A stretch of 64,000 nt of DNA, from the NCBI GenBank assembly GCA_964455525.1, contig CAYVWR010000013.1:1-64000 (forward strand). The letters run 5' to 3'. Below the pieces are notes generated by a model. The model did not search any database and had not been told where the DNA came from. It saw only the letters and a program-made list of their open reading frames with translations. Both the position numbers and the translations under genes were made by a program. Position 1 is the first letter of the stretch; each line of letters starts with the position of its first letter. Positions 27,120-36,624 of the stretch are shown here, piece after piece. The DNA comes from JAFDZV01 sp964455525 (GTDB taxonomy: Bacteria > Bacteroidota > Ignavibacteria > OLB7).

Positions 27120-29540
27120 TCAGCGCACCAGCGTTGCAGCACCGGTGCACACCTGGCCGTTATCCAGGGTCAGGCGCCATGCATACCGTCCGGCCGGGAT
27201 TGCCGAACCGTCGATCGTATAGGAGCTGGTACCGGCGGGAATGGCCCCCTCGTGCAGCAACCCCACCTGACGGCCAAGCGCGTCGAACAGCTCCAGACGG
27301 GCATCCTTCTGTTCGGCAGCAAGCGTCAGGTCGAGCTGGGCAACCCCGGCGAATGGATTCGGGCGAAGCTGATAGCTTGCAACAACGCCGGCCGATGCGC
27401 CCGGCAGAAGCGGCACCGAAGAGGGAGCGCTGCTGCTATCGACCACGGAGAAGTCATCAAGCCCGGCTTCTACCAGCGACTGCTCGTAGAGATCGGAGGC
27501 TACCACACGGAAACGAGTTGCCTCGCCGGGGGTGATAAAGTCCTTCAGACGGAAACGATAGTTCTTCCAGACCTGCGGCGACTCGGTGATCCTGGCCAGC
27601 GTATGCCAGCTTTCACCGTTATCAGAAGAGATCAGCACCTCCAGAGTATCGTTGATGGCATCGACACGGCCATTACGCGAATACCAGATGGCGCAGCTAA
27701 GAACCGGATCATCGTATCCGACCAGGTTCATCGGTGGCGAGGTAAGCGTGGTAACGCCGTCATCGACATCATTGACGCCGGGCTGAAACTGCTCGCTGAA
27801 AAGCCCGGTGATAAACGCATGGTCTCCCAGCCCGCCGGTATGATCCGATCCCGGCTGAAAGAGCGTGCCGTCGGGATAGGAACTCTCCATCGGCACGCCG
27901 CGCTCCCAGCGTCCGCTGGCGGCATTATCTCCCGGCGCTGCAAGCGACCATCCAAGATCAAGCTCGACATCATCGTAATACTCGCGTATGACCTCCACAC
28001 GGTGCTCGCCGCTCTGGCCGGGGCTGATATCGACCACCTGCGAACGATATCCCCAGGCGCCAACATAGACATGGAAGGAGCTATCACGCGGCAAGCGGAG
28101 CAGCTTCGAGCTGCCCGCAACAAGCCCAGCCGATTCCGGGCGCTCCACGACACGATAGGAAAATCTGGGAAGCGCCTCCCCGGTTGCCTTGTCGACAACC
28201 GTCATGGAAAGCTCCATCATTGGAATGGAGGTAAGAAGGATATCATGCCTCGTCCCATCGGCTGAGAGGATCAGGGAACCCGTTGACGAGATATAGTCGC
28301 GCTTTGCAATGCGGAAGTCGAGCGTATCGATCGCTCCGGCAAGGCTGTAGCCTCCCTGTGCATCCGTCACGATCGTTCGGCCGGTCTCGGCGATCGAGAT
28401 AACCGCGCCTGAAACCGGCTCATTGGTAAGAGCATCGCGTACCACGCCGTACACATTGCCTCTGGCAGCGCCATTGAACGTAAAGACATGCAGCCCCGTC
28501 TGCATATCGCTGGAGAGGATCTTGCCGCTTGGCAGATACGGATACACTTCCCAGTTGCCGGAATAGGTTGCGGAAGCCCCAGGATAGGTATCATAGAACC
28601 CAAGCTCGGCCGGATCGAGCGGATTGCTCATATCGACAACCCGGGTGCCGGCCGTGTACCAGGCAATGTAGGCGATGGAGCCTTTCATATGGACATTGTG
28701 GATGATCTGCCCTGGCACCGGCGTCCAGTCCGCCACCTTCGAGATGTTCTCCACATCGCGCACATCCCAGACCTTCAGCGTCTTCGGCGTGGAGCCGATC
28801 TCATCGGTCGTCATCACATAGCTGCCATCCGGTGTCAGATCGGCATTATGGGTCCCGGCGCCCGGATATTCGATCGAGTTCACAAGCTGCGGGTTCTTCT
28901 GGCCATCGCCCAGATAGACGATATCGAGCTTGCCATTGTTGATGGCCGAGGCGTATAGAGTATCGTTGCGAACGACCGCATCGTGCACATACCGGAGCGA
29001 CCAGGTGGAGATATGCTCAGGACGGAGAGGATCTTTTGAAAGGTCGTAGATCAGCGTGCCGCCATTTGCCCCCGCGTTCACACCGGTGCCGTTCACATAC
29101 AGGTATGTACCATGCTGGCTGATGGTATGGGCGGTAAAGAAGATGGAGGTATCGGACCGCACCAGCGTGGCTTCCTGGGGGAGTTTGGAAAGATCGATGA
29201 TCTGGAGGCCGCCCCCCCCCTCGCTGACCACATAACCGTAGTTGCCATAGGCCTTCATCTCGCGCCAACCGCTGGCCGGACCCGGAATAAATGCAACCTG
29301 ATGAATCGGCTGCTCGGTAACATCAATGATGTGGGTGCCGTTATACCCGCCGAGCAGGGCATACTCACGGCCGTTTGGATGAGCATACCCGGTAAGCGCC
29401 GAATATCGCCCGCCAGACCCCTGAGCGGGGCTGATCTGGCCGAAGAGCGTTGTGTTATAACTTCTAGGCTCCGCAGTCTGTGCTAAGGCGGCCGACCCAA
29501 GCAGGCAACAGGCAATGATCGACGTATAAAGTCTTGTCAT
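27120..29540 (-). CDS. Choice-of-anchor B / LVIVD propeller protein with T9SS tail, paralogue 2
   Basis: An 806-residue paralogue of the 23597-26023 product with the same domain order. The start at 29540 (MTRLYTSIIACCLLGSAALA) gives a clean signal peptide; the frame reaches back to 29582. Propeller strands include GTHIIDVTEQPIHQV, GGLQIIDLSKLP, GTLIYDLSKDPLRPEH and GTRVVDMSNPLDPAELGFY. A carboxypeptidase-regulatory-like segment (GVVRDALTNEPVSGAVISI, DAQGGYSL) follows, then ELDLGWSLAAPGDNAASGRW and DHTGGLGDHAFITGLF. The sorting domain ends the protein (QLRPNPFAGVAQLDLTLA ... IPAGRYAWRLTLDNGQ). Predicted to be surface-anchored or released through the T9SS. The two intact copies are clearly diverged, so the duplication is not recent. 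Confidence 0.88.
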   Translation of the reverse strand: MTRLYTSIIACCLLGSAALAQTAEPRSYNTTLFGQISPAQGSGGRYSALTGYAHPNGREYALLGGYNGTHIIDVTEQPIHQVAFIPGPASGWREMKAYGNYGYVVSEGGGGLQIIDLSKLPQEATLVRSDTSIFFTAHTISQHGTYLYVNGTGVNAGANGGTLIYDLSKDPLRPEHISTWSLRYVHDAVVRNDTLYASAINNGKLDIVYLGDGQKNPQLVNSIEYPGAGTHNADLTPDGSYVMTTDEIGSTPKTLKVWDVRDVENISKVADWTPVPGQIIHNVHMKGSIAYIAWYTAGTRVVDMSNPLDPAELGFYDTYPGASATYSGNWEVYPYLPSGKILSSDMQTGLHVFTFNGAARGNVYGVVRDALTNEPVSGAVISIAETGRTIVTDAQGGYSLAGAIDTLDFRIAKRDYISSTGSLILSADGTRHDILLTSIPMMELSMTVVDKATGEALPRFSYRVVERPESAGLVAGSSKLLRLPRDSSFHVYVGAWGYRSQVVDISPGQSGEHRVEVIREYYDDVELDLGWSLAAPGDNAASGRWERGVPMESSYPDGTLFQPGSDHTGGLGDHAFITGLFSEQFQPGVNDVDDGVTTLTSPPMNLVGYDDPVLSCAIWYSRNGRVDAINDTLEVLISSDNGESWHTLARITESPQVWKNYRFRLKDFITPGEATRFRVVASDLYEQSLVEAGLDDFSVVDSSSAPSSVPLLPGASAGVVASYQLRPNPFAGVAQLDLTLAAEQKDARLELFDALGRQVGLLHEGAIPAGTSSYTIDGSAIPAGRYAWRLTLDNGQVCTGAATLVR

Positions 29541-29827
29541 ACGATGAGAAAGTTGTAGAAAGTTGACGCACACTATATGCATACCACAGGTGAGCCTGTT
29601 CCGAGCGGAAGGGTTCGCGAACCTGCTTGTCGGATTCAGGAAGAACGCCGTGTATCGCCAGGCAATACGATAGACATGACAATCTGCTCGACAAAATTAG
29701 GACATAACGATGCGCACCGGACACCGACGTTCGCTCTGCCGCACATATTTTCCCCGTGGGCACCGATGCCATGCAACCGGCCGCCCCGTACGGAATCCTC
29801 AGAACATCATTCGTAATGTGATAGCCC

Positions 29828-30460
29828 ATGCAAGCCCATCAGCATATATTGGAACGGATACTTCATCGAAGGCTGATCGCGGTGATACGGCTCGATGATC
29901 CCGTGCAGGCGCTTGATGTGGTTGAAGCCATTGCCGACGGAGGAATCACGACGGTGGAGATCACCCTTACAACGCCGGAGGCACCGGCACTGATCGCAAG
30001 GCTCTGCGAACGTAGCGATCTGCTGGTAGGCGCGGGGACCGTTCTGGACATCGCCGCCGCACGTACGGTGTTCGAGGCAGGAGCGCTCTTCTACGCCAGC
30101 CCGATACTGGACCCCGCCCTGATCCGCTTTGCCCATCAGCGCCAGCGCATGGCGATGCCGGGGGCCTACAGCCCAACCGAAATCATGGCGGCCTGGCGGG
30201 AAGGAGCCGATATCATCAAGGTATTTCCGATGCCAGCCGAAGGGGCAGCGTTCCTGGCGGCCCTGCGAGGCCCCCTCCCCAGCATCAGAATCGCCCCATC
30301 CGGTGGGGTGACGGCACTATCGGCGCCCCATCTGATGGCCGCAGGAGCGGTGGCGCTGAACGTTGGCTCCTGGCTAACCCATGAGGCCGATGGTACGTTA
30401 AGCTCTCTGGAGAAGATCAGAAGCCGTGCATCGCAACTGACTGCCGCCGTTCACGGCTGA
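29828..30460 (+). CDS. eda: 2-keto-3-deoxy-6-phosphogluconate/4-hydroxy-2-oxoglutarate aldolase
   Basis: A class I aldolase that splits KDPG into pyruvate and glyceraldehyde 3-phosphate in the Entner-Doudoroff or sugar-acid routes. The 210-residue product has the standard layout: RLIAVIRLDDPVQALDVVEA, the catalytic Glu44 in TTVEITLTTP, LLVGAGTVLDIAAARTVFEAG, the Schiff-base Lys131 in GADIIKVFP, and the phosphate-binding IAPSGGVTA. The length matches Eda (about 205-215). No edd, kdgK or other Entner-Doudoroff gene lies next to it, so the source of its substrate is not evident. A dps gene follows 134 bp downstream on the same strand. No Shine-Dalgarno is visible. Confidence 0.94.
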   Translation: MQAHQHILERILHRRLIAVIRLDDPVQALDVVEAIADGGITTVEITLTTPEAPALIARLCERSDLLVGAGTVLDIAAARTVFEAGALFYASPILDPALIRFAHQRQRMAMPGAYSPTEIMAAWREGADIIKVFPMPAEGAAFLAALRGPLPSIRIAPSGGVTALSAPHLMAAGAVALNVGSWLTHEADGTLSSLEKIRSRASQLTAAVHG

Positions 30461-30594
30461 GGCCCCCCCTTCCATGCGGACCACGCCGTCACTGTCCGTT
30501 ACCTCTTTCTGTACCGCATGGCACCCGGTTTGTCTTATTCTATGACCTAAAGAAGTACCCAAATCCTACTTTTATATTAACGGAGCATCTTACC

Positions 30595-31143
30595 ATGGCA
30601 AAGACCAATGGCACAAGCGCATCGAGAGCGCGCTTGAAAGCGAGCAATGAAAGCATCTCACAGGATATCAACAACAATAACCACCCTGGCAGCGCTCTGC
30701 TAGAAGCGCTTCAGGTGCAGGTGGCGAATGCGACGATCCTCTATCTGAACTACAAGCATTATCATTGGCAGACCTTCGGGCCGCTCTTCCGCGACCTTCA
30801 TCTCCTGTTCGACGAGCTTGCCACCGCGGTACTGGCCACGCTCGATGAATTTGCCGAGCGAATCAGGATGATCGGCGGCGATCCCATCGCCGACCCGAGC
30901 GCGATCCTGAAGCTCGCGACGGTAAAGGTTGCGGCCGCCAAGGGAAACATGCGCCAGATGGTGGCCGAGGCCGATGCCAACGAGATCACCGTTATTCATG
31001 AGATGCGGCGTGCAGCCCGCCTTGCCGACAATTCCGATGATCTGGGAACCGCCGATCTGTTCACACGCATCGTACAGATCCATGAGAAGCATGAATGGTT
31101 CCTCCGGGATATCCTTGAGGAAGGCGATGGCCTGATCGACTAG
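30595..31143 (+). CDS. dps: Dps-family DNA-binding ferritin-like protein
   Basis: A 182-residue member of the Dps/miniferritin family, which forms 12-mers that oxidise and store iron and shield DNA during stress. The ferroxidase signature is clear: YKHYHWQTFGPLFRDLHLLF followed by DELA, with His, His and Asp/Glu ligands. IRMIGGDPIADPSAI and the C-terminal KHEWFLRDILEEG also fit. The N-terminal 30 residues are Lys/Arg/Asn/Ser-rich and probably disordered, the usual place for DNA contacts. GGAG lies about 10 nt before the ATG. The gene is closed by a long inverted repeat. Confidence 0.94.
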   Translation: MAKTNGTSASRARLKASNESISQDINNNNHPGSALLEALQVQVANATILYLNYKHYHWQTFGPLFRDLHLLFDELATAVLATLDEFAERIRMIGGDPIADPSAILKLATVKVAAAKGNMRQMVAEADANEITVIHEMRRAARLADNSDDLGTADLFTRIVQIHEKHEWFLRDILEEGDGLID

Positions 31144-31161
31144 CCTCAAGATGTAGCACTT

Positions 31162-31220
31162 GCATGATACACAACGCCCGGAGTCGATCGGTCTCGATCT
31201 CCGGGCGTTGTATATCATGC
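31162..31220 (+). terminator. Long terminator hairpin of dps
   Basis: A core 13-bp perfect stem ACAACGCCCGGAG (31171-31183) / CTCCGGGCGTTGT (31199-31211), extended outward by GCATGATA / TATCATGC with one mismatch to about 22 bp. The T-run is weak on both strands. Confidence 0.75.
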
Positions 31221-31936
31221 CATATCACTGACAGATAGATCCGGTCTCGATCGCGGTTCGGCTGCGAAATGCGACAGAGATATCCTCATCGACCCTCCGC
31301 AATCAACCTCACCGGTCCCGTAGAAGCGTACCACGCTGCGGTGCCCACTTCTACGCCAACATCGAACTCCGCAGCGCAGGCAGAATCAAGGGGAAACCGG
31401 TATCCTGACAGAACGTTAACGACCGTGCATGCCGCTACAGGTTTGTATTTCATACAGAAAAAGTCCCGGGCGGCACACACAAGGCAACGCCGTGGAATAA
31501 TAGGCAACGGGATGCCGTCGCCCATTATTCCACCGAGCGCATACGGTTCGCATCAGACGATAGAGAAACAGGCCACCATACCAACTGTGATGGTCGCAAG
31601 AATATGTTGTGTGGGATTATAGAATCGGAAACTCGCATGAAAAACATTCCAGCCCGTGCATCAACCGATATCATCGGCTGTACAGTAGATACAGTGATGT
31701 ATCACAGCCTGCTGATTCCCGTTGAAGAGTACCTGGAACGTTTCATGGCTCATGGAGCAAGAGGCCAGCGGCAATGCCGTACGGTTCCGGCATGAACTGA
31801 GCGTGCAACAATTGCAGAAGAGATTGTGGACCTCCCTTCCCGATACCGACACCTGCAAGGTACATCCGCTCATTCATTTCCGTGGCACGGCATTGCATGG
31901 TACTACAGCGCTATGAGCTGCCATGCAGCACAGATA
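31221..31936. other. Gene-poor region between dps and the Myb-like gene
   Basis: About 715 bp. Short frames exist on both strands (for example 31637-31795 plus, starting MKNIPARASTDIIG, and 31661-31873 minus), but none has a recognisable domain or ribosome site. I see no RNA gene. Confidence 0.4.
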
Positions 31937-32962
31937 TCAGCCCGGGCTTATGCCCCCCATCCCGCCAAGCCCCAGACGCACAATACGCCCGGCGACGGAC
32001 GCAGAAGTACGATCGAGATTTTCAGCAAGCTGATCGTATGTCATCACCCCGCAATATCCGCGAAGGATCTCATCTTCCGTCTCGGTCCAGGGACGAGGTT
32101 TTTCCATGGTACGGCGCCCGCTTGTAAGCCCCAGCTTGCGAGCACGCCAGCTTACTAACGGAACGGTACGGCCAATGGCCTCGGCTATCTCTCTACGTGT
32201 TTTTTTACCGTAATGCTCCCGAAGATATTCATCCTCATCGGCGGTCCAAACCCGATTATTCGGCCGTGGGCGGTAATTATGCTTGGCAGCGATCCGAAGA
32301 ATACGACCATTGCTGACTCCGAGTTCCCGTGCCATCTTCTCGTACGAGATCTGCCCGAGATTATCAATCACCCACTGTATCTCCTCCAGGCTCAGTTTTC
32401 GGACTTTTCTTCGCAGCCCAAGCTTGCCAGCCTTCAGCTCCACCGCATCAGTGGTTCGGCCAAGCTCTTCGGCCAGCTCAGCCACGCTTACGCGGCCATA
32501 ATGCTTTTTCAGATAGACTATCTCACCATCTGTCCACGGCTGAGGCTGGTAGGAACCAAGCCCAAGCTGATGAATATGGGCACGCACACTTTGCTCGGTC
32601 CGTTGCAAAATGCGTGCGATCTCGATCGCTGTCAGTTTGCCGTAATATTTACGGAGATAATGCTCTTCCTTGCGACTCCAAGGACGCTGGCCGCATCCCG
32701 GAACCCCCAGGCGCAAAGCACGGTGCTGAACGCTGGTGTACTTCCTTCCAAGAAGCTCTGCCGTATGTCGCGAACCGAACCGTGTATAGTTCTTTCGTAT
32801 GATGGCATCCTCCTCCTTGGTCCAGTTTCTCCGAACCGTGGTGGAGCGGCGCTTCTTCGATGCAACGGATTTTGAGTTCTCCTCAGGCCAGTGATACTGC
32901 TTGATAACCGCAGTTTCGCCAGCGGTGCCGGTTTTTTCGTTGAATGATTTCATGGGTGCCAA
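31937..32962 (-). CDS. Protein of six tandem Myb/SANT-like helix-turn-helix repeats
   Basis: A 341-residue protein. After a charged leader (residues 1-44) it consists almost wholly of six repeats of about 48-52 residues. Each begins with a conserved Trp (replaced in repeat 4) and runs W(T/S)xxE(D/E)xxLRxxYG, then IAxxLxRTxxSVxxRxxxLGL. Examples are NWTKEEDAIIRKNYTRFG, RPWSRKEEHYLRKYYGKL, QPWTDGEIVYLKKHYGRV, RVWTADEDEYLREHYGKK and RPWTETEDEILRGYCGVM. Repeat 4 (KLSLEEIQWVIDNLGQIS) is the most diverged. The second half of each unit is a helix-turn-helix with a basic recognition helix, so a DNA- or RNA-binding role is likely. No signal peptide or other domain is present. It has no close neighbours. 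It may be a regulator or nucleoid protein; the target is unknown. Confidence 0.75.
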   Translation of the reverse strand: MAPMKSFNEKTGTAGETAVIKQYHWPEENSKSVASKKRRSTTVRRNWTKEEDAIIRKNYTRFGSRHTAELLGRKYTSVQHRALRLGVPGCGQRPWSRKEEHYLRKYYGKLTAIEIARILQRTEQSVRAHIHQLGLGSYQPQPWTDGEIVYLKKHYGRVSVAELAEELGRTTDAVELKAGKLGLRRKVRKLSLEEIQWVIDNLGQISYEKMARELGVSNGRILRIAAKHNYRPRPNNRVWTADEDEYLREHYGKKTRREIAEAIGRTVPLVSWRARKLGLTSGRRTMEKPRPWTETEDEILRGYCGVMTYDQLAENLDRTSASVAGRIVRLGLGGMGGISPG

Positions 32963-33841
32963 CGCAATAATGAAGCAGTAAATAGACCATGACTGTGGGG
33001 GTTTGATTGGTATGGGCGTGTGCTTCCGACGGTAGGATTATACGTATGCGGGCCATGGCGAGTCAGGGTCTGGACTATACGCATCCCTGCCACGCGATAT
33101 CAGCACAGCTTCATGTGCTGCTCACCCGGAATATCATATTCCCTACGAATCGTAAGCTCCAGGCATAAGGGAGCCATGCTCCGAAGATTGTCTGGCATCT
33201 TCAGGAACCGGAGATGTTGGGTCTTATGCGGTCAAGGTATTACTACCAGTTGTGCGGAGGCTGGTCGTATCCCAGCTCCACCGCGCCAAAGAATGGAATC
33301 AAAGCCTTGGGAAGGGCTATTAACTCCATAACGCGATGAAAGCCACTACAAATATACATCGAAATCGATATAAGCAAATAAATATTTTACCCGCGATGCG
33401 AAAAATCGGCGCGTAATTACCACGTTAGCCAACAATTGTGCGCAACAATCCTGTCCCGGAGAATGGGGGTATCATGGCTGCCCACCACAATACGGCCATT
33501 GTCGCACACTGTATATAGAGAACGCATCCTGTCCCCATCTACCTTGCCCTGAACAGATACCAGAGACGATAGTACTATGGAAACGCTACAAGCGGAGTAT
33601 GCTGCCAATCGGAAGAGGCTGGCGGCTGGTGAGTTTGCCCATCGGTTTGCAGTGAGATGGTTTCTGAGGGGCGCTCCAGCGGCCTGCGCACCGGCGGCTC
33701 ACGATGCTGACAGGATCGCATGAATTCTTACAACCACGCAGACAACACCCGCCTGCCTTCGTAAGTTCATGGCACTACCTGTGGCTTGGCTCTCAGCGTC
33801 GCTGCGGCCAAGCCACTCACCGTCAATGAAGAGAAGCATCC
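32963..33841. other. Gene-poor region with AT-rich core
   Basis: About 880 bp with no convincing gene. 33330-33420 is AT-rich and contains a near-palindrome around ATCGAAATCGAT. A 48-codon frame at 33577-33723 (plus, METLQAEYAANRKRLAAGEF...) and a 63-codon minus frame at 33417-33608 are the best candidates, but neither has family resemblance. The region should hold the promoter of the Myb-like gene and of the PQQ/ankyrin gene. Confidence 0.4.
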
Positions 33842-35836
33842 ATGATTCAACAGATTCTGTTCGGCCTCTCCGCTCTTATTCTCTTCCTCCCCCTACCGCA
33901 AGCGCTGGCACAGCCTGTTCCAGCCACGCAGCAGGAGCTGGAGATACAACAACGCAGCCATCGTTATATGGCTCCTGCGGTTGGCGAAACCAGCCCTGTA
34001 TCGCTGTATGTAAAACTGAAGGATGATCGCCTTATCTCCCCTCCCGGGCTTGATAGCGAGGCGGTCTATTATGGCACCGCAAACGGCAATGTGATAGCCT
34101 TTGATGAATTTACCATCGTGAACGGATTCCCCGCTGGAGGCTCAGTCCAAGGCGCCCCCCTTGTCTCCTCAACCACGGTCTTTGCGGCCAGCACCGACAG
34201 CATTCTCTATGCATTCGGCAAGAGCACGGCAACGATCGTCTGGACCTATAAAAGCAGCGGGCAGCTTACCACAACGCCATGCCGTGCCGAGGGGGCGATC
34301 GTTGTTACAGCAAGCGACGGCTCTATCCATGCGCTCGATGAAAACACCGGCACACTGCTCTGGAAGGCCATCACAGGCACCACACCTGCATCCCCGGTCT
34401 ATGCCGATGGCATCATCTATGTGGGAACGGCTGAACCGGCCCTGTATGCCATTGTTGCAGCCACCGGCAAACGGCTGTGGCGCTCCAGCGTGGGCGGAGG
34501 GGAAACAATGGCCCATGCCGGTCTGGTCTTCTGCTCCTCCCCCGATGGAGCCTTGCATGCATGCGATCAAGGCGATGGAACGGAACGCTGGAAGTTCAGC
34601 GCGCCAGACCATACGGCGTTGGCCACTCCATCGGCGGCAGAGAGGATCATCCTGGTGGCATCGCCCCAGTCGGGCATCCTTTTTGCCCTCGATGCGGCAG
34701 ATGGCACCGAGCGCTGGCAGACAATGGTTGGACGGATGCCATCGGCACCGGCGGCCACCGCAGGTGACTATGCCTATATCGGGACATTCGACTCCCATCT
34801 GCATTGCATCGATCTGGAAACCGGAACCAAGCTCTGGAGCGAGGAAGCTGGGTTCGGCTACCACCCGCCAAGCATCCCCGCCCTCCTGGGAGGCTCGCTC
34901 TATTATGTTAGCAAGGAGAAACTTCTGATTTTCCAGAACCCGACCACCGAGCCGACAGTAGATGCCGGAGGTGATATCTTTGCGGCCGCCGCCGAGGGGA
35001 ATACCACCGTTATCAGGGAACGGCTCGATACAGGAACCAACGTCGATACCGTCGATATGAAGGGGCGCACCCCGTTGATGTTTGCAGCATGGAACGGACA
35101 TCTCGACCTGGTACGTATGCTGGTGGCGCAAGGGGCCGACATCAATAACAACGACCTTCAGGGCCTTACGCCGCTGATGCACACCGCCATGGAAGATCAG
35201 CAGGCCGTGCTCAGCTATCTACTGGAACGGCATGCGGCAACCTCGGCAGTGTCAACAGCAGGCATATCAGCACTAGGGTATGCGGTTATCTACGGCTATC
35301 TTGAAAATGTTCGGACCCTGATCGCAGCAGGTGCTCCGCTTAATACCGGGGATACCGCCGGCATTACCCCGCTGATGACCGCCGCCAGCAGGGGGCTGGA
35401 TTCCATCGTGGCGGCACTGCTGAAGGCAGGAGCGCTGGTGGATGCCATGGATCAGGGGGGTGAAACCGCGCTGCACAAGGCCGCGCTGGAAGGGAACACG
35501 GAGACCGCACGGCTTCTCCTGGCAGGGGGAGCCGAAGCGAACGCCATCTCCCGCAAGAAGGTATCACCGCTGATCTATGCCGCTTACGCGGGCAGTCATG
35601 AGATCGTCGATATGCTCCTGGAACGAAAGGCCGATCCCGACAAGGCCGAGGAAGATGGATATACCGCGCTGATGTTTGCGGCGCAGAATCAATACCCTGC
35701 CTGCGTGCGCAGTCTCCTGAAAAAGGGAGCGGACCTTCGGCCCAGAAACGCGTTGGGGATGACCGCCCTCGGCATTGCCAGAATGGAAAAGAACGAGGAG
35801 ATCATCAAGCTGCTGCTGAAGGCCGGGGCAAAATAA
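33842..35836 (+). CDS. Secreted PQQ-like beta-propeller / ankyrin-repeat fusion protein
   Basis: A 664-residue protein with a signal peptide (residues 1-23, ending PQALAQ). Residues about 60-365 form a PQQ/BamB-like beta-propeller; each blade closes with a GTxxW-type strand: IVWTYKSSGQ, GTLLWKAITG, GKRLWRSSVGG, GTERWKFSA, GTERWQTMVG and GTKLWSEEAGFG. Residues about 380-664 are nine ankyrin repeats, for example GRTPLMFAAWNGHLDLVRML, GITPLMTAASRGLDSIVAAL, GETALHKAALEGNTETARLL and GYTALMFAAQNQYPACVRSL. Both halves are binding scaffolds with no catalytic motif, so a role in protein-protein or ligand binding in the periplasm or outside the cell is likely. The combination is unusual. There is no T9SS tail and no close operon partner; an FMN reductase follows 122 bp downstream. 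Confidence 0.88.
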   Translation: MIQQILFGLSALILFLPLPQALAQPVPATQQELEIQQRSHRYMAPAVGETSPVSLYVKLKDDRLISPPGLDSEAVYYGTANGNVIAFDEFTIVNGFPAGGSVQGAPLVSSTTVFAASTDSILYAFGKSTATIVWTYKSSGQLTTTPCRAEGAIVVTASDGSIHALDENTGTLLWKAITGTTPASPVYADGIIYVGTAEPALYAIVAATGKRLWRSSVGGGETMAHAGLVFCSSPDGALHACDQGDGTERWKFSAPDHTALATPSAAERIILVASPQSGILFALDAADGTERWQTMVGRMPSAPAATAGDYAYIGTFDSHLHCIDLETGTKLWSEEAGFGYHPPSIPALLGGSLYYVSKEKLLIFQNPTTEPTVDAGGDIFAAAAEGNTTVIRERLDTGTNVDTVDMKGRTPLMFAAWNGHLDLVRMLVAQGADINNNDLQGLTPLMHTAMEDQQAVLSYLLERHAATSAVSTAGISALGYAVIYGYLENVRTLIAAGAPLNTGDTAGITPLMTAASRGLDSIVAALLKAGALVDAMDQGGETALHKAALEGNTETARLLLAGGAEANAISRKKVSPLIYAAYAGSHEIVDMLLERKADPDKAEEDGYTALMFAAQNQYPACVRSLLKKGADLRPRNALGMTALGIARMEKNEEIIKLLLKAGAK

Positions 35837-35958
35837 ACGAAGGCTGGAAGCCAGACGTGGTTGGAAGAACGAGGCAGTAAGGGGCGGATAATATCGGCGC
35901 CTGGGGTGCCCATGAACCGATAGCCCCGCTCCGGCTATGGGCAGCCCGTTCCATATAC

Positions 35959-36546
35959 ATGAAATACCCTATGAAGCTTGATATCGTTATTTTTTTCGGC
36001 TCGGTTCGTGCCAACCGTCAAGGGATCAAAGCCGCCAGATTCATCCGCACTATCTGTCTGAACCGGGGCCATCGAGTAACCCTTCTCGATCCGGCCGAAC
36101 GCCCTCTTCCCCTGCTCGACCGGATGTACAAGGAATACCCTCGGGGAGAGGCACCGGAAGTCCTGGAGAGCATGGCAGCGTGCATCCGTTCGGCCGATGC
36201 GTTTATCATCGTCTCTGCCGAGTATAATCATAGCATCCCGCCAGCGCTCTCCAATATGCTGGACCATTTTCTGGAGGAATATTTCTTCCGCCCATCGGCG
36301 ATCGTCAGCTATTCCGGCGGATCGTTTGGCGGTGTACGCGCCGCAATGCAACTCCGCGCAATGCTTGGAGAGCTTGGCATGCCGAGCATCCCCTCCACAT
36401 TGCCAATCCCCCGGGTATCAAGCGCATTTGATGATGATGGCACGCCGATCGACCAAGCATATTACCGGCGTGTGGAGAAATTCATGGGCGAGCTTGAGTG
36501 GTATGCGGTGGCGCTGAAGGAGGCACGTGCCAAAGGCCTCCCATAA
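35959..36546 (+). CDS. NADPH-dependent FMN reductase family protein
   Basis: A 195-residue flavodoxin-fold oxidoreductase. The N-terminal beta-strand and phosphate loop (LDIVIFFGSVRANRQGIKAA) bind FMN. The segment FIIVSAEYNHSIPPALSNML matches the family consensus (xxEYNxSxPxxLKNxxD), and IVSYSGGSFGGVRAAMQLR the later FMN loop. Relatives reduce quinones, azo compounds or free flavin with NADPH. The start could be the ATG at 35959 or that at 35971 (MKLDIVIFFGS). It is cytoplasmic, with no signal peptide. The neighbour is the convergent lipoprotein gene 78 bp away, and no functional partner is visible. Confidence 0.9.
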   Translation: MKYPMKLDIVIFFGSVRANRQGIKAARFIRTICLNRGHRVTLLDPAERPLPLLDRMYKEYPRGEAPEVLESMAACIRSADAFIIVSAEYNHSIPPALSNMLDHFLEEYFFRPSAIVSYSGGSFGGVRAAMQLRAMLGELGMPSIPSTLPIPRVSSAFDDDGTPIDQAYYRRVEKFMGELEWYAVALKEARAKGLP

Positions 36547-36624
36547 TGCAAGGGAACACCATAACGTCGCCTCCAAACGCCCGCTCGGCATATGGCGGGC
36601 GATGGTCCGGCGGGCGGCACCTGC

